From Anaerolineae bacterium (lineage in GTDB: Bacteria > Chloroflexota > Anaerolineae > Aggregatilineales > Phototrophicaceae): 64,000 nt of DNA. The stretch is taken from assembly GCA_022822305.1 (NCBI GenBank), contig JAJEBY010000013.1, positions 1 through 64,000 on the forward strand, read 5' to 3'. The translations under genes were made by a program, and so were the position numbers. This document shows, in pieces, positions 25,544-34,955 of the stretch (positions within the stretch are counted from its first letter, which is position 1; the number at the start of each line of letters is the position of its first letter). Under the pieces are notes generated by a model, which had not been told where the DNA came from, did not search any database, and saw nothing but the letters and a program-made list of their open reading frames with translations.

Positions 25544-26530
25544 CTATTGCTTGCGGCGCTGATACGTATAAAGCGCGACCGCGCCGATCATGATGAAGCC
25601 TTGGATCAACTGCTGGAAATTGGCGCCGATATTGAGCAGGTTGAAGCCATTGCCCAGCACCTGCAGCAGCAAGACCGCGACCACCGTCTTCCAGACGCTG
25701 CCTTCGCCGCCGAAGATGCTGGTGCCGCCCAGGACGGCTGCGGTTATGGCGATGAATTCCGTGCCCACGCCGCCCAGGGGCGAGGCCGAATATATCCGGC
25801 CCAGCAGGATGATGCCGCCGATGGTAGCGCAGATGGAACTGAGCACGAAGGCGCTGATGATGAGCTCGTCAACGCGCAAGCCCGCCAGCTTGCTGGCTTC
25901 TTTGTTGCCGCCGATGGCCAGCAGGTAGCGGCCGTAACGCGTATGATTGAGCACAAATTCGCCCAGGATGCCCAGGCCGATGAAGGCGATGACCGGGAAG
26001 GGAATGGAGAGGATCTCGCCGCTGCCGAACCAGCGCAGCTCCGGCGTGGCGCCGCGCAGGATGCGTCCGTCGGTCAAGACCAGCAGCAAGCCCTTGATGA
26101 TGGAGAGCGTGCCCAGGGTGGTCACCAGCGAATTGACGCCGATCTTGGTGATGATGGCGCCGGTGATCAAACCGATGATGACGGCGATAATCAGCGAGGC
26201 GAGCAGGGCGGGCACGAAGCCGATAAAGGGTATCAGCAGCAGGATGACGACGCCGGTAAAACCCGCTTGGGCGCCGACCGCCAGATCGAATTGCGCCGTC
26301 GACAGCAGGAAGGTCATGCCGATGGCCAGCAAGCCCACCACCGAGGCTTGCCGGACGATATTGATGATATTGCGGGGCCGCAGGAATGCGTCCGAAGATA
26401 ACGCCAGGATGATGCAGAGGATGATGAAAACATAGACGATCGCCATATTTTGCAGGGAGAGCGCTTTGGCCAGGCGCGCGGCGCGCGTTTCGTCCCTTTT
26501 GATTTTGAAGTCGGCTTGCGTTGTGGTCAT
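25544..26530 (-). CDS. ribose-type (CUT2) ABC transporter permease
   Basis: A 328-residue membrane protein of the RbsC group with eight to ten hydrophobic segments, including Q-A-S-V-V-G-L-L-A-I-G-M-T-F and F-D-L-A-V-G-A-Q-A-G-F-T-G-V near the start and the conserved A-A-V-L-G-G-T-S-I-F-G-G-E-G-S loop that contacts the ATPase. AGGAAGG lies before the ATG at 26530; the longer frame upstream overlaps the ATPase gene. It forms the channel for 24382-25461 and 26595-28121. Confidence 0.92.
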   Translation of the reverse strand: MTTTQADFKIKRDETRAARLAKALSLQNMAIVYVFIILCIILALSSDAFLRPRNIINIVRQASVVGLLAIGMTFLLSTAQFDLAVGAQAGFTGVVILLLIPFIGFVPALLASLIIAVIIGLITGAIITKIGVNSLVTTLGTLSIIKGLLLVLTDGRILRGATPELRWFGSGEILSIPFPVIAFIGLGILGEFVLNHTRYGRYLLAIGGNKEASKLAGLRVDELIISAFVLSSICATIGGIILLGRIYSASPLGGVGTEFIAITAAVLGGTSIFGGEGSVWKTVVAVLLLQVLGNGFNLLNIGANFQQLIQGFIMIGAVALYTYQRRKQ

Positions 26531-26594
26531 GATGCCTTCCTGCTCTGATGCGCCCGGCAATTTGGCGCGCTCACGTTTTCTGGCCATCCTGGAT

Positions 26595-28121
26595 TCATGA
26601 GGCCGTTGTCGCTGTCGCTGCCCGGCTGGTGGCGGCGGAGACCAGCCGCGCCTCGCTGATATCCTCGCGATCCAGTTCGGCTGCGATGGCGCCATCGCGC
26701 AGCACGATGCCGCGATCGGCCACGCCGGCGACTTCCTTGAATTCCGACGAGATGAAGAGAATGGCTTTGCCCTGATCGGCCAGTTGCCGCATCAGCGCGA
26801 AGATCTCTTCTTTGGCGCGCACGTCAATGCCCTGCGTCGGCTCGTCGAGAATGAGGATGCGGGCGTTGGTATTGAGCATGCGCGCCAGCACGACTTTCTG
26901 CTGATTGCCGCCGCTGAGGTTGCGCACGCGCTGCCGCGCCGATGGCGTGACGATGCGCAGCTGCTCGATGTACTCCTGGGCGATTTGGCGTTCACGGGCG
27001 AACTGAATGATTCCGCGCGGCGAGACGTCCGCAATCGAGGACAAGCTGATGTTGCGCGCCAGTTCAAACTCGAGGATCAGGCCCAGACCCTTGCGATCGC
27101 TGGGCAGCAGACAGATGCCGCGCTGGATGGCGTCATAGGGCGAATCGATGCGGGCCGGCTCGCCATCCAGCCAGATCTCCCCGCCATCGGCATGCAGGTT
27201 GCCGATAATCACATGGGCGATATCGCTGCAGCCGCTGCCGACCAAGCCAGTCAATCCCAGGATTTCGCCTTTGTGCAGGGTCAGCGAGATATCGCGGATG
27301 CGCGCGCCGACGTCGATGCCCCGCAATTCCAGGACGGCTTGGCCTTCACCCGCGACGGATTTCTCGGGGAACATGTCGCGTGGCGAGTGCCCGATCATCA
27401 TCGCCACCACCGCCTCCGGCGTGGTCTTGTCGATGTCAAGGGTGTCGACGCGGAGGCCGTCTTTGAGTATGGTGACGCGATCGGCGATCTCGAAGATTTC
27501 GTCGATGAAGTGGGTGATGAAGATGAAGGACTTGCCGCCGGCTTGGAGCCTGCGCACGGTTTGAAAGAGCGCTTCCTTGGCGTTCTGGTCGAGCGTGGCT
27601 GTCGGTTCATCCATGACGATAACCTGGGCGTCGCGATCCAGCACCTTGAGGATTTCCACCAGCTGGCGCTCGGCCACGGTCAAATCGCGGATGCGCAGGC
27701 GCGGATCCAGGTGAATGCCGAAGCTGTCGCAGAGCCGTTGGTAGCGGGCGAGATGGGCGGCGCGATCGATCCGGCCGAGCGCGCCTGATTGTTCGCGTCC
27801 CAGATTAATGTTGGCCAGCACGGTCAGCGCGGGCACCAGCGGCAGATCTTGATAGACGATGCCGATGCCCTGGCGGATGGCATCCGCGGGCGATTCGATA
27901 TTGGCGGGTTTCCCGTCCAGCATAATGCTGCCCGAATCGCGCGGATAAGCGCCGGAGAGGATTTTCATCAGCGTGGATTTGCCGGCGCCGTTTTCGCCGA
28001 CGACGGCATGCACCTCGCCGGGCGCGATTTCCAGATCGACCTTGTCCAGGGCGATTACGCCGGGGAAGGTTTTGGTGATGCCCCGCATCTCGAGGATGTT
28101 TTGTAAAGAACTATCGGTCAC
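26595..28121 (-). CDS. ribose-type sugar ABC transporter ATPase (double nucleotide-binding domain)
   Basis: A 508-residue RbsA-like protein with two ABC domains. The first has a complete Walker A (G-E-N-G-A-G-K-S at about residue 42) and V-I-M-D-E-P-T. The second has the degenerate Walker A usual for this family (G-L-V-G-S-G-C-S) but a full signature L-S-G-G-N-Q-Q-K and I-L-D-E-P-T-Q-G. It energises import by the permease at 25544-26530. The start is GTG at 28121 with a weak GAGAG upstream, and the true promoter should lie in 28122-28215, between it and the ureohydrolase gene, which points the same way. Confidence 0.92.
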   Translation of the reverse strand: MTDSSLQNILEMRGITKTFPGVIALDKVDLEIAPGEVHAVVGENGAGKSTLMKILSGAYPRDSGSIMLDGKPANIESPADAIRQGIGIVYQDLPLVPALTVLANINLGREQSGALGRIDRAAHLARYQRLCDSFGIHLDPRLRIRDLTVAERQLVEILKVLDRDAQVIVMDEPTATLDQNAKEALFQTVRRLQAGGKSFIFITHFIDEIFEIADRVTILKDGLRVDTLDIDKTTPEAVVAMMIGHSPRDMFPEKSVAGEGQAVLELRGIDVGARIRDISLTLHKGEILGLTGLVGSGCSDIAHVIIGNLHADGGEIWLDGEPARIDSPYDAIQRGICLLPSDRKGLGLILEFELARNISLSSIADVSPRGIIQFARERQIAQEYIEQLRIVTPSARQRVRNLSGGNQQKVVLARMLNTNARILILDEPTQGIDVRAKEEIFALMRQLADQGKAILFISSEFKEVAGVADRGIVLRDGAIAAELDREDISEARLVSAATSRAATATTAS

Positions 28122-28215
28122 TTTTGGCTCTCAAGACGGCAATAACATAATCGTAGGAACAAGTAGACGCCACACCATGCTTTAATCTTATATCGGGCAA
28201 CGCGCAGACTGCAAC

Positions 28216-29172
28216 TCAGCGGCGGTATTGCACGCCCGGCAAGGTGCAGAGCAGTTCATACAGGATGTTGGCGCCCAGCAGCGCCGTATTGCCCGAGGGG
28301 TCATAGGGCGGCGAGACCTCGACCAGATCGGCGCCGATGATGTTCAGCCCTTGCAAGCCGCGCACAATTTCCAGGCCTTGCGCGGAAGTCAAGCCGCCGA
28401 ATTCGGGCGTGCCCGTGCCCGGCGCCACGGCGGGATCGAAGCTGTCGATGTCGTAACTGACGTAAACTGGCCCGTTGCCCATCTGTGCGCGGATCTCCGC
28501 CATCAGCGGCGTCAGCGATTTATGCCAGAGTTCCTCGGCTTGTATGACCCGCATGCCCTGTTCGCGCGAATAATCGAAATCATCGGCCGCGTAGCCGCTG
28601 CCGCGCAGCCCCATCTGAACGCAGCGGCTTGTATCGAGCAGCCCTTCTTCAACCGCGCGATAGAAGACGGTGCCGTGCGATATTGGCTCGCCGAACATGG
28701 TGGCGTTGACATCGGCGTGGGCATCGACATGCACCAGGCCGACGGGACCGTGCTTCTCCGCCATGGCGCGCAGGATGGGAATGGTGATGGTGTGGTCGCC
28801 GCCCAGCGTCAGCGGAATGACATTGTGCGCCAGAATCTTTTCCGTGAAGAAGGCGCAGATGATATCGATGGCTTTGGGCAGGTGGAAGGTATTGACGGGC
28901 ACATCGCCGATATCCGCCACCGATAGCGAATCAAAAGGCGCGGCGCGCGTGGCCATGTTGTAGGGGCGCAGCAAGACCGATTCTGTCCGAATTTGGCGAG
29001 GACCGTAGCGCGTGCCCGAACGATTGGAAGCGCCTACATCCAGCGGTACGCCGACGAAGCACGCGTCCAAGTCCGCCGCGCTATCCAGCAGGGGCAATCT
29101 CATCATAGTCGCGATGCCGCCGAAGCGTGGCATGTCGTTGCCGCTCAAAGGTTGATAGTAATTTTTGTTCAT
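28216..29172 (-). CDS. ureohydrolase family (agmatinase/guanidino-acid hydrolase)
   Basis: A 318-residue binuclear manganese enzyme. Metal-site motifs are L-G-G-D-H-T, V-D-A-H-A-D-V and S-Y-D-I-D-S-F-D-P. It would release urea from agmatine, guanidinobutyrate or a similar guanidino compound; the N-terminal N-R-S-G-T-R-Y-G-P-R is common to agmatinases and guanidinobutyrases alike. AGGACG precedes the ATG at 29172. It is the last gene of a unit with RidA, an M81 peptidase, an amidase and an oligopeptide-type binding protein, suggesting catabolism of an amide- or guanidino-bearing compound rather than polyamine synthesis. Confidence 0.88.
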   Translation of the reverse strand: MNKNYYQPLSGNDMPRFGGIATMMRLPLLDSAADLDACFVGVPLDVGASNRSGTRYGPRQIRTESVLLRPYNMATRAAPFDSLSVADIGDVPVNTFHLPKAIDIICAFFTEKILAHNVIPLTLGGDHTITIPILRAMAEKHGPVGLVHVDAHADVNATMFGEPISHGTVFYRAVEEGLLDTSRCVQMGLRGSGYAADDFDYSREQGMRVIQAEELWHKSLTPLMAEIRAQMGNGPVYVSYDIDSFDPAVAPGTGTPEFGGLTSAQGLEIVRGLQGLNIIGADLVEVSPPYDPSGNTALLGANILYELLCTLPGVQYRR

Positions 29173-29211
29173 GGCGCACGTCCTGGAAACCGATTTCGCA
29201 AGAAGAAGCAT

Positions 29212-29613
29212 TTATTGATCGGCGATGGCGTCTACCTGTATCTCGACCAGCCAGTCGCGTTCAACCAGGCGGCTGACCTCGACCAGCGTCGAGGCTGGCG
29301 GGTCTTCGCCGAAGAATGATTTCGCGATGGGCGGTTCTACCTCGATATAGGCATCCATATCGGTGGTGAAAGTGTAGATGTGCACGACATCCTTCCAGCT
29401 CAGCCCGACAGTTTCCAGCGCGATGGTGACTTGCTCGTAACAGAAGCGCAGTTGCCCGGCCATGTCGCCGACATATACGTTTTCGCCGGCGCGATTGAAG
29501 GCCACCTGGCCGCCGATGCGATACATGACATTGCCGGTGGCGCGCACGATATGCGTGTACAGATTCTTGTCGGGCGCGTGCAGCGCGTCAGGATTGATTT
29601 TTTCTATGGGCAT
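29212..29613 (-). CDS. RidA/YjgF family protein (enamine/imine deaminase-like)
   Basis: A 133-residue protein of the RidA fold: G-Q-V-A-F-N-R-A-G, F-C-Y-E-Q-V-T-I-A-L-E-T-V-G-L-S-W-K-D-V-V and a C-terminal L-V-E-I-Q-V-D-A-I-A. RidA proteins hydrolyse reactive imines or act as pathway-specific deaminases. The canonical catalytic arginine would lie near the L-V-E-V-S-R-L-V strand. AAAGGT lies before the ATG; spacing to the upstream and downstream genes (15 and 39 bases) shows one transcript. Confidence 0.85.
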   Translation of the reverse strand: MPIEKINPDALHAPDKNLYTHIVRATGNVMYRIGGQVAFNRAGENVYVGDMAGQLRFCYEQVTIALETVGLSWKDVVHIYTFTTDMDAYIEVEPPIAKSFFGEDPPASTLVEVSRLVERDWLVEIQVDAIADQ

Positions 29614-29628
29614 AGCCGCTACCTTTCG

Positions 29629-31119
29629 TCAGGGATAGGCGTCGTCGGGCATCTCATCGAGCGGATAAACCGGTCGCGGCACATGTTCAAACGCGCCCAG
29701 CTGACGGACATCGGGGTGGGTCACGCCGACGGCGTCGACCGGGATGAAAGTTGCGATCTTGCCTTCCAGGGCTTGCCGGATATGCAATCCCAAACCCTTG
29801 AAGACCGCCATCTGCATCGCCGTGACATCAAAGCCGAGGATCTCGAAAAGATCGATATTTTCAGTGACGACCTTGCGTTCGGTGACGGCAACCAATATGC
29901 CATCCACATCTAAAACGCCGATCAATCCGACATCGTGGGTGGTTCCGGTCCACTTGTCCATCGGGATCGGATCGCGATGAATCAATCGCACCGCGCCGCG
30001 CAAGGTAATCGGATCGCCGTGCAGGGAATCAGTCTTGGCGCCCAGGCTGACCTCGAGTTCGGCGCCGACGCCCGCCGCCGCCATTTGCCGCGCGACCTCG
30101 GTGTCCTTGATGGTGGAGACGCCGCCCGCGCTGACGCCGTTCGCGATCATGCCGCGCAGGATGGCGACGCTATCGGCCGAGCCGCCGCCCGCGGGATCGT
30201 CGGCTTCGTCGATCAAGCCGATAGGCTCGTCCGCCGCCAGTGCTTGCTTCACCGCGTCGTCGATCGAGGTCAGCTCGACGATGAATTCGCGGCGTTTCTC
30301 CCAGGCGGCGGCCGCTACCTGTTTCGCCAAGCGCTCCGCCAGCTCGGGCTCGCCATCGGTCGTGCAGACCACGCTGAAACCTTGCGAGGGCGAATTAGTG
30401 CCATAGAAGCCCATGTGGATGGAGATATCGATGACGCCCGGTGTCCGCTCCAGTTCTTCTCGCAGTTCGTGCAGCGCCACCATAGGACCCTGGTCTGAAG
30501 CCATGTTGATGGCTGGCAGCAGCATGGGCGCGCGCTCGCGGACGGAGACGGGATTGATCGCGCCCGCCTTGACCTCAAACATGCGCCGCGCCACTTCCAG
30601 GCCGCGTTCATAGGCATCGCGATGCGGCTCTTCGTTGTAGGAGATGGTCAGATCGGCATTGTCCAGCTGCAGCTGCGTGGTATCGGAATGCGGATCGTAA
30701 ACGGCGAGGATGGGCACGGACGCGCCGACTTCGGCACGCAGCGCGGCGATCAATTCGCCTTCGGGATCGAGCACGCCGGCGCTCTCCTCCACGCTCATCG
30801 CGCCGTGCAGCGATAGCAGGATGGCATCAATATCGGGATTGGCGCGCGCGGCGGCTACGAATTCGCTTTTGATGCCGTGATAGAAGCCGGCTTCGACCGG
30901 ACCGGAGGGCAAGGTGCTGGCAGAAACCACCGGCAGGATCTCGTGCTCGCCGTCTTCCAGCACTTCGATGAATCCGCCGAGCACGGTCTTCTTCCCGCGA
31001 TGCCGCTCGATGATGGTGGCGCCGCGGCGCAGCCCCATGGCGGCAAAATCCGCTTCTGTGGTGAGATGTTCGCAATAACTGTTGCTCTCGTGAGAAAACT
31101 GTCCGATCAGTATTTTCAT
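29629..31119 (-). CDS. M81 family (MlrC-like) metallopeptidase
   Basis: A 496-residue zinc protein. The N-terminal G-Q-F-S-H-E-S-N-S-Y is the family signature. Further candidate metal ligands are the D-P-H in A-V-Y-D-P-H-S-D (about residue 155) and the H-M-G-F-Y segment. The C-terminal domain has D-S-L-H-G-D-P and the V-T-E-R-K block. MlrC opens or cleaves small linear peptides in microcystin breakdown, but most relatives are of unknown substrate and occur next to amidases and peptide importers, as here. Its ATG overlaps the amidase stop by four bases (ATGA). Confidence 0.85.
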   Translation of the reverse strand: MKILIGQFSHESNSYCEHLTTEADFAAMGLRRGATIIERHRGKKTVLGGFIEVLEDGEHEILPVVSASTLPSGPVEAGFYHGIKSEFVAAARANPDIDAILLSLHGAMSVEESAGVLDPEGELIAALRAEVGASVPILAVYDPHSDTTQLQLDNADLTISYNEEPHRDAYERGLEVARRMFEVKAGAINPVSVRERAPMLLPAINMASDQGPMVALHELREELERTPGVIDISIHMGFYGTNSPSQGFSVVCTTDGEPELAERLAKQVAAAAWEKRREFIVELTSIDDAVKQALAADEPIGLIDEADDPAGGGSADSVAILRGMIANGVSAGGVSTIKDTEVARQMAAAGVGAELEVSLGAKTDSLHGDPITLRGAVRLIHRDPIPMDKWTGTTHDVGLIGVLDVDGILVAVTERKVVTENIDLFEILGFDVTAMQMAVFKGLGLHIRQALEGKIATFIPVDAVGVTHPDVRQLGAFEHVPRPVYPLDEMPDDAYP

Positions 31120-32555
31120 GTCTTTTCCTCTATTGGGATTGGCGCCAGCCAGCTATCCCAGCCAATGGCTCTTTCGAGCGCGCCGGCGATAGCGAAAACG
31201 CGCGCGTCATCATAACTGCGGCCGACGATCTGAATGCCGGTCGGCACGCCGTTGGCGGCGAAACCGCTGGGCACGCTCATCACCGGCAATTGACTCAACA
31301 TGTTGAATGGGTAGGTCATCCACCAGGCTTCGGCGACAATGGGATGCGCCGGCTCGCCGTTTATGCGAATGTCAAAATCCAGCGGCGAGCGCTCGGCTTC
31401 GATGCTGGGAATGGCGTTGGTGGGGCAGATGAAGGCATGGCAGTCCTCCAGCAGCGGACCCAGCCGGCGATACATATCAACTTGCGTCTCGTAGGCGGCG
31501 ACCACATCGTCGCTGCTGACATCGGCCGCGACCTGCAGCCAGTCGACGGTGTAATCCGCCATTTGGTCTCGCCAGCGCTCCAGGTCATCGACGTTGCGCG
31601 CGGCCGATCCGCGCAGGGCGTTGATGGTCTTCCAGGCCAGGTAGATTTCCTCCGTCCAGCCCAGCTCGACTTCTTCAACCACGCAGCCGCAATCGCGCAA
31701 GTGGTCCAGCGCCGCCAGCATATTGGCGCGCACATCGGCGTCGATCTGATAGAAGCCCAGATCGATCGAATAGGCGATTCTCCAACCGCGCAGGTCCAGC
31801 TTTGGATTTTCCGACAAGATGACTTGGTCGCGGAGCGAGTTGATGTCCTCGACGTGAACGCCGGACATGATATTTTGCATGCGCGCGGCATCGGCCACCG
31901 TCCGCGTGATCGGACCATAATGCAGATAGGGATCGAAGGTCCGGCGCGCGCCCAAGGGATTGCGACCGAAAGGCGGTTTGTAGCCGACGACGCCGCAGCA
32001 GGCGGCCGGGATGCGGATCGAGCCGCCAATATCGGAACCATCGGCGATGGTGGTCATGCCGGCGGCGACTGCAACCCCGCTGCCGCTCGATGAGCCGCCC
32101 GGACCATAGACCGGATTCCAGGGATTGCGCGTCACGCCCCAGAGCGGCGTATAACAATTGGCCGCTTCGCCGAATTCGGGCATGGTGGTTTGGGCGATGA
32201 TGATGGCGCCGGCATCAAGCAAGCGCTGCGTCGAAGGATCGGTACCCTGCGCGACATTATCGGCGAAGAGCCGCGAGCCCATGGTCGATTTTTCGCCCGC
32301 GACCGCCGTTGAATCTTTCACCGCCAGCGCCACGCCATCGAGCGAGCCACGAGATTGACCCTTCATGTAGCGGGATTCAGCCGCTTTCGCTTCTTCAAGC
32401 GCGCGCTCAAAATGCGTATACGTGAAGGCGTTGACCATTGGATTGATGGCCTCGCAGCGATCAATCAGCGCGGTCATCAGTTCCAGCGGCGAAAGCGACT
32501 TGTCGCGGAACCGCCGCGTCGCTTCAACTGCGGACAGCCTGGCTAGTTCGGTCAT
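31116..32555 (-). CDS. amidase (amidase-signature family)
   Basis: A 479-residue Ser-cisSer-Lys hydrolase. The lysine is in A-L-A-V-K-D-S, the serine-rich loop is P-G-G-S-S-S-G-S-G-V-A and the nucleophile is in G-S-D-I-G-G-S-I-R-I-P. It hydrolyses a carboxamide or similar bond, releasing ammonia or an amine. The ATG at 32555 (M-T-E-L-A-R-L-S) is chosen because the 29 residues before it are translated repeat. It is cotranscribed with the M81 peptidase. Confidence 0.9.
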   Translation of the reverse strand: MTELARLSAVEATRRFRDKSLSPLELMTALIDRCEAINPMVNAFTYTHFERALEEAKAAESRYMKGQSRGSLDGVALAVKDSTAVAGEKSTMGSRLFADNVAQGTDPSTQRLLDAGAIIIAQTTMPEFGEAANCYTPLWGVTRNPWNPVYGPGGSSSGSGVAVAAGMTTIADGSDIGGSIRIPAACCGVVGYKPPFGRNPLGARRTFDPYLHYGPITRTVADAARMQNIMSGVHVEDINSLRDQVILSENPKLDLRGWRIAYSIDLGFYQIDADVRANMLAALDHLRDCGCVVEEVELGWTEEIYLAWKTINALRGSAARNVDDLERWRDQMADYTVDWLQVAADVSSDDVVAAYETQVDMYRRLGPLLEDCHAFICPTNAIPSIEAERSPLDFDIRINGEPAHPIVAEAWWMTYPFNMLSQLPVMSVPSGFAANGVPTGIQIVGRSYDDARVFAIAGALERAIGWDSWLAPIPIEEKT

Positions 32556-32580
32556 TGCGCTCGTCTCGGTGTTACTTTTT

Positions 32581-32690
32581 TCCCCCATCCCCCGGCCCCA
32601 TCCCCCATCAAGAGGGAAGGGGAGACAACACCTACACGGCATCGGCTTGTTAAAGCCCCTCCCTCCTTGTGGGGGAGGGGTTTGGGGTGG
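32581..32690. repeat. C-rich/G-rich hairpins between binding-protein and amidase genes
   Basis: The region holds CCCCATCCCCCGGCCCC with a GGGAAGGGGAG partner, then GCCCCTCCCTCCTTGTGGGG with GAGGGGTTTGGG. The two strong hairpins may attenuate transcription between the binding-protein gene and the enzymes. Confidence 0.7.
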
Positions 32691-32706
32691 GGGCAGGCGA
32701 CTAATC

Positions 32707-34272
32707 CTACATTTCCCGCCGCAGCTGATACCAGAAGATCATCGACGGATAGGGCGGGTTGGGCACGATGCCGACGATGTCGTCGCCGTGAGCGATGATG
32801 CCGGGCGGATCGACTACGAAGACCGAGGCCGCGTCTTCAATCAAGATGCGCTGCGCCTCTACCCAGTGATCGTTGGCCGCGTCGGTATCGGAGGCTTCGG
32901 CCGCCCAGGCAGCCAGCACCAGCTCATCGAATTCGGCGTTGTTATGCCCGACGAAGGGCAGCCAGCCCAAGGGCGAACTGGTGAAGCAAATCAGCCAGGA
33001 CCAAGGCGATGGCACGTCGCCGCCGGCGGTGACCATGAAGATATCGAAGTCTTCGTTGGCCGGGTTATAGGCATAATCCCAGAAGGCGCCGGAAGACAAT
33101 TCCTGGATATTGAGCTGGATATTCAGCTTCGCCAGCTCGGCTTGCCAGAGGCTGGCCGCTTCCAGCGCTTCTTTGTTGCCGGTCGATAGGGCCAGATCCA
33201 GTTCGAAGCCGTCGGCCATGCCGGCGCCTTCCAGCAGCGCGGCAGCGGCATCCAGATCGTATTCGTTGGTCGGGAAATCGTCAGGCGCATCCCAGAGCGA
33301 TGACGGACCGAAACCGCGCGCGGGATTGCCCAAGCCCAGATAAATGCCCTGCAGCACATCGTTGTAGGGGAAGGTCCGCACCAGGGCCCGGCGCACATCG
33401 ACATCGGTCAAGGGCGGGTTGCTGAGATCGAATCCGGCCACCAGATGCGACATGGGCGAGAAGGTCACCAGCGTCACGCCTTCCGTCATCTCCAGCGAGT
33501 CGAGCGAATCCAGAGGCACGGTGGCGGTGACATCGGCTTCGCCGGAGCGAATCAGCTGATCGCGCACGGTGGGGTCTTCGGTGATTTCGTAGACGACGGT
33601 GGTGAATTGGCCGTCTTCCCAGCCGCCCCAGTAATCCGGATAGTGATTGAGAATCACGCGCACACTGGGCTCGAACGAGGTCAAGGTGTAGGGACCGGTG
33701 CCGGCGTCATTGCCGGAAACGAACCATTCTTCAGGCGCGGCGGCGGCTTCGGCTTTGTAGATGAACATGCCGAAGGTCGCGGACAGAATCAAGGGCACAT
33801 TGCGCGGCGCCTCGGCGGTGAAGCGCAAGGTATGGTCGTCAACGACCTCGATCGGACCCAGACCGATGAAGTCGTAAGCGACCAGGCCGATGGAGATATT
33901 GCGATCGAGCGATGCCTTGACATCGTCGGCGGTCAAAGGCGCGCCATCATGGAAGGTGACGCCCTGGCGCAAGTGGAAGATCCACTCGGTGCCGTCTTCG
34001 TTGGATTCCCAGGAAGTGGCCAGGACGGGCGCGACTACCTCATTGATCGGGTCCCAGATGGTCAGGGTCTCGTAAACGTTGAAGCCGATGCTGGTATCGC
34101 CGGACAGCATGAAAGGCGGATCCATCGATGGCATATCGCCCGGGAAGGCGTGGACGCCGACATTTTCGGAAATGCCATCCTGAGACAGCACGGGCCCGGA
34201 CACGATCGCCAGGGCGAGCAGCAAGCCCAGGGTGAACAAGAACTGAATTCGCGGGAATGCCTTGCTTTTCAT
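32707..34272 (-). CDS. oligopeptide/dipeptide-type (family 5) ABC solute-binding protein
   Basis: A 521-residue exported binding protein with signal peptide M-K-S-K-A-F-P-R then a hydrophobic core ending V-L-S-Q-D. It shows the family 5 progression: V-Y-E-T-L-T-I-W-D-P, W-I-F-H-L-R-Q-G-V-T-F-H-D-G-A-P-L-T-A-D-D-V (the family signature), and D-V-R-R-A-L-V-R-T. AGGAGCG lies before the ATG at 34272. Family 5 proteins bind peptides, opines or other nitrogenous compounds. It is divergent from the Lrp-type regulator and the permease/ATPase genes that complete the transporter (35399-39345). Confidence 0.92.
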   Translation of the reverse strand: MKSKAFPRIQFLFTLGLLLALAIVSGPVLSQDGISENVGVHAFPGDMPSMDPPFMLSGDTSIGFNVYETLTIWDPINEVVAPVLATSWESNEDGTEWIFHLRQGVTFHDGAPLTADDVKASLDRNISIGLVAYDFIGLGPIEVVDDHTLRFTAEAPRNVPLILSATFGMFIYKAEAAAAPEEWFVSGNDAGTGPYTLTSFEPSVRVILNHYPDYWGGWEDGQFTTVVYEITEDPTVRDQLIRSGEADVTATVPLDSLDSLEMTEGVTLVTFSPMSHLVAGFDLSNPPLTDVDVRRALVRTFPYNDVLQGIYLGLGNPARGFGPSSLWDAPDDFPTNEYDLDAAAALLEGAGMADGFELDLALSTGNKEALEAASLWQAELAKLNIQLNIQELSSGAFWDYAYNPANEDFDIFMVTAGGDVPSPWSWLICFTSSPLGWLPFVGHNNAEFDELVLAAWAAEASDTDAANDHWVEAQRILIEDAASVFVVDPPGIIAHGDDIVGIVPNPPYPSMIFWYQLRREM

Positions 34273-34348
34273 GATTGACACGCTCCTAAACTCTCTTTGT
34301 GCAAAAAACTGCCTGAATCGCGTATGGAATTGCAATATCGTGCTTGCG

Positions 34349-34377
34349 ATTATGCACAGTATTCACTGGACTGTCAA
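34349..34377 (-). promoter_or_regulatory. sigma-70 promoter of the binding-protein/amidase operon
   Basis: On the minus strand, TTGACA (34377-34372), a 17-base spacer and CATAAT (34354-34349), close to consensus, give a start near 34342 and a leader of about 70 bases. Confidence 0.65.
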
Positions 34378-34387
34378 ACATTTGACA
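34372..34387. promoter_or_regulatory. operator-like palindrome between divergent units
   Basis: TGTCAAACATTTGACA has perfect 7-base arms (TGTCAAA/TTTGACA). It covers the -35 box of the minus-strand promoter and lies about 50-60 bases upstream of the Lrp-type gene, the place expected for an Lrp/AsnC regulator that controls itself and the divergent operon. Confidence 0.55.
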
Positions 34388-34445
34388 ATATTGCACGCTT
34401 CATGTCACACTTGGGGCAAAATCAGAATGCATGCGGCGGCAAATT

Positions 34446-34955
34446 ATGGCGAACAGCAACGGTATTTTGGATCAACTGGATATCGAAATCCTGGCTCAGC
34501 TGCACGATGACGGGCGGCGCTCGTTCACCGAAATCGCCGAGAACCTGAAAGTCGCGACCAATACCGTGCGCAATCGCGTCAACCGCATGATTGATGACGA
34601 GACGCTGACCATCGTCGGCCGTCTCAATCCCAACAAAGTCGGCTTCGGCGCCTACGCCAATATCTTCATCGGCGTGGAACCGGCCCGCCATATTGAGGAG
34701 GTCAGCCAGGAGCTGGTGGCGCTTTCCGAGACCAGTTTTGTGGCCATGGTCTTCGGCGACTTCGACTTGATGGTGGATATCATGTGCGTCGATATGAATC
34801 ATCTGACCGAGCTGCTGGCGACCAAAATCCAGCAGATTCCGCACGTCACCCGCACCAAGACCATCACCGTATCCAAAGTCTACAAATACAAGCAGCCCGA
34901 TCCGCGCCTGCTGCACCAGCGACTGCTGTCCCGGATATTTCCAGAGGAAGGCTAG
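34446..34955 (+). CDS. Lrp/AsnC family transcriptional regulator
   Basis: About 169 residues. The N-terminal helix-turn-helix (L-D-I-E-I-L-A-Q-L-H-D-D-G-R-R-S-F-T-E-I then T-V-R-N-R-V-N-R-M) is followed by the RAM ligand-binding domain (E-P-A-R-H-I-E-E-V, G-D-F-D-L-M-V-D-I and T-R-T-K-T-I-T-V). These octameric regulators sense amino acids or related ligands. Its position between the two halves of a peptide-type transporter makes it the likely local regulator. No Shine-Dalgarno is visible. The ATG at 34446 gives the natural N-terminus; an in-frame ATG at 34431 is possible. Confidence 0.88.
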   Translation: MANSNGILDQLDIEILAQLHDDGRRSFTEIAENLKVATNTVRNRVNRMIDDETLTIVGRLNPNKVGFGAYANIFIGVEPARHIEEVSQELVALSETSFVAMVFGDFDLMVDIMCVDMNHLTELLATKIQQIPHVTRTKTITVSKVYKYKQPDPRLLHQRLLSRIFPEEG

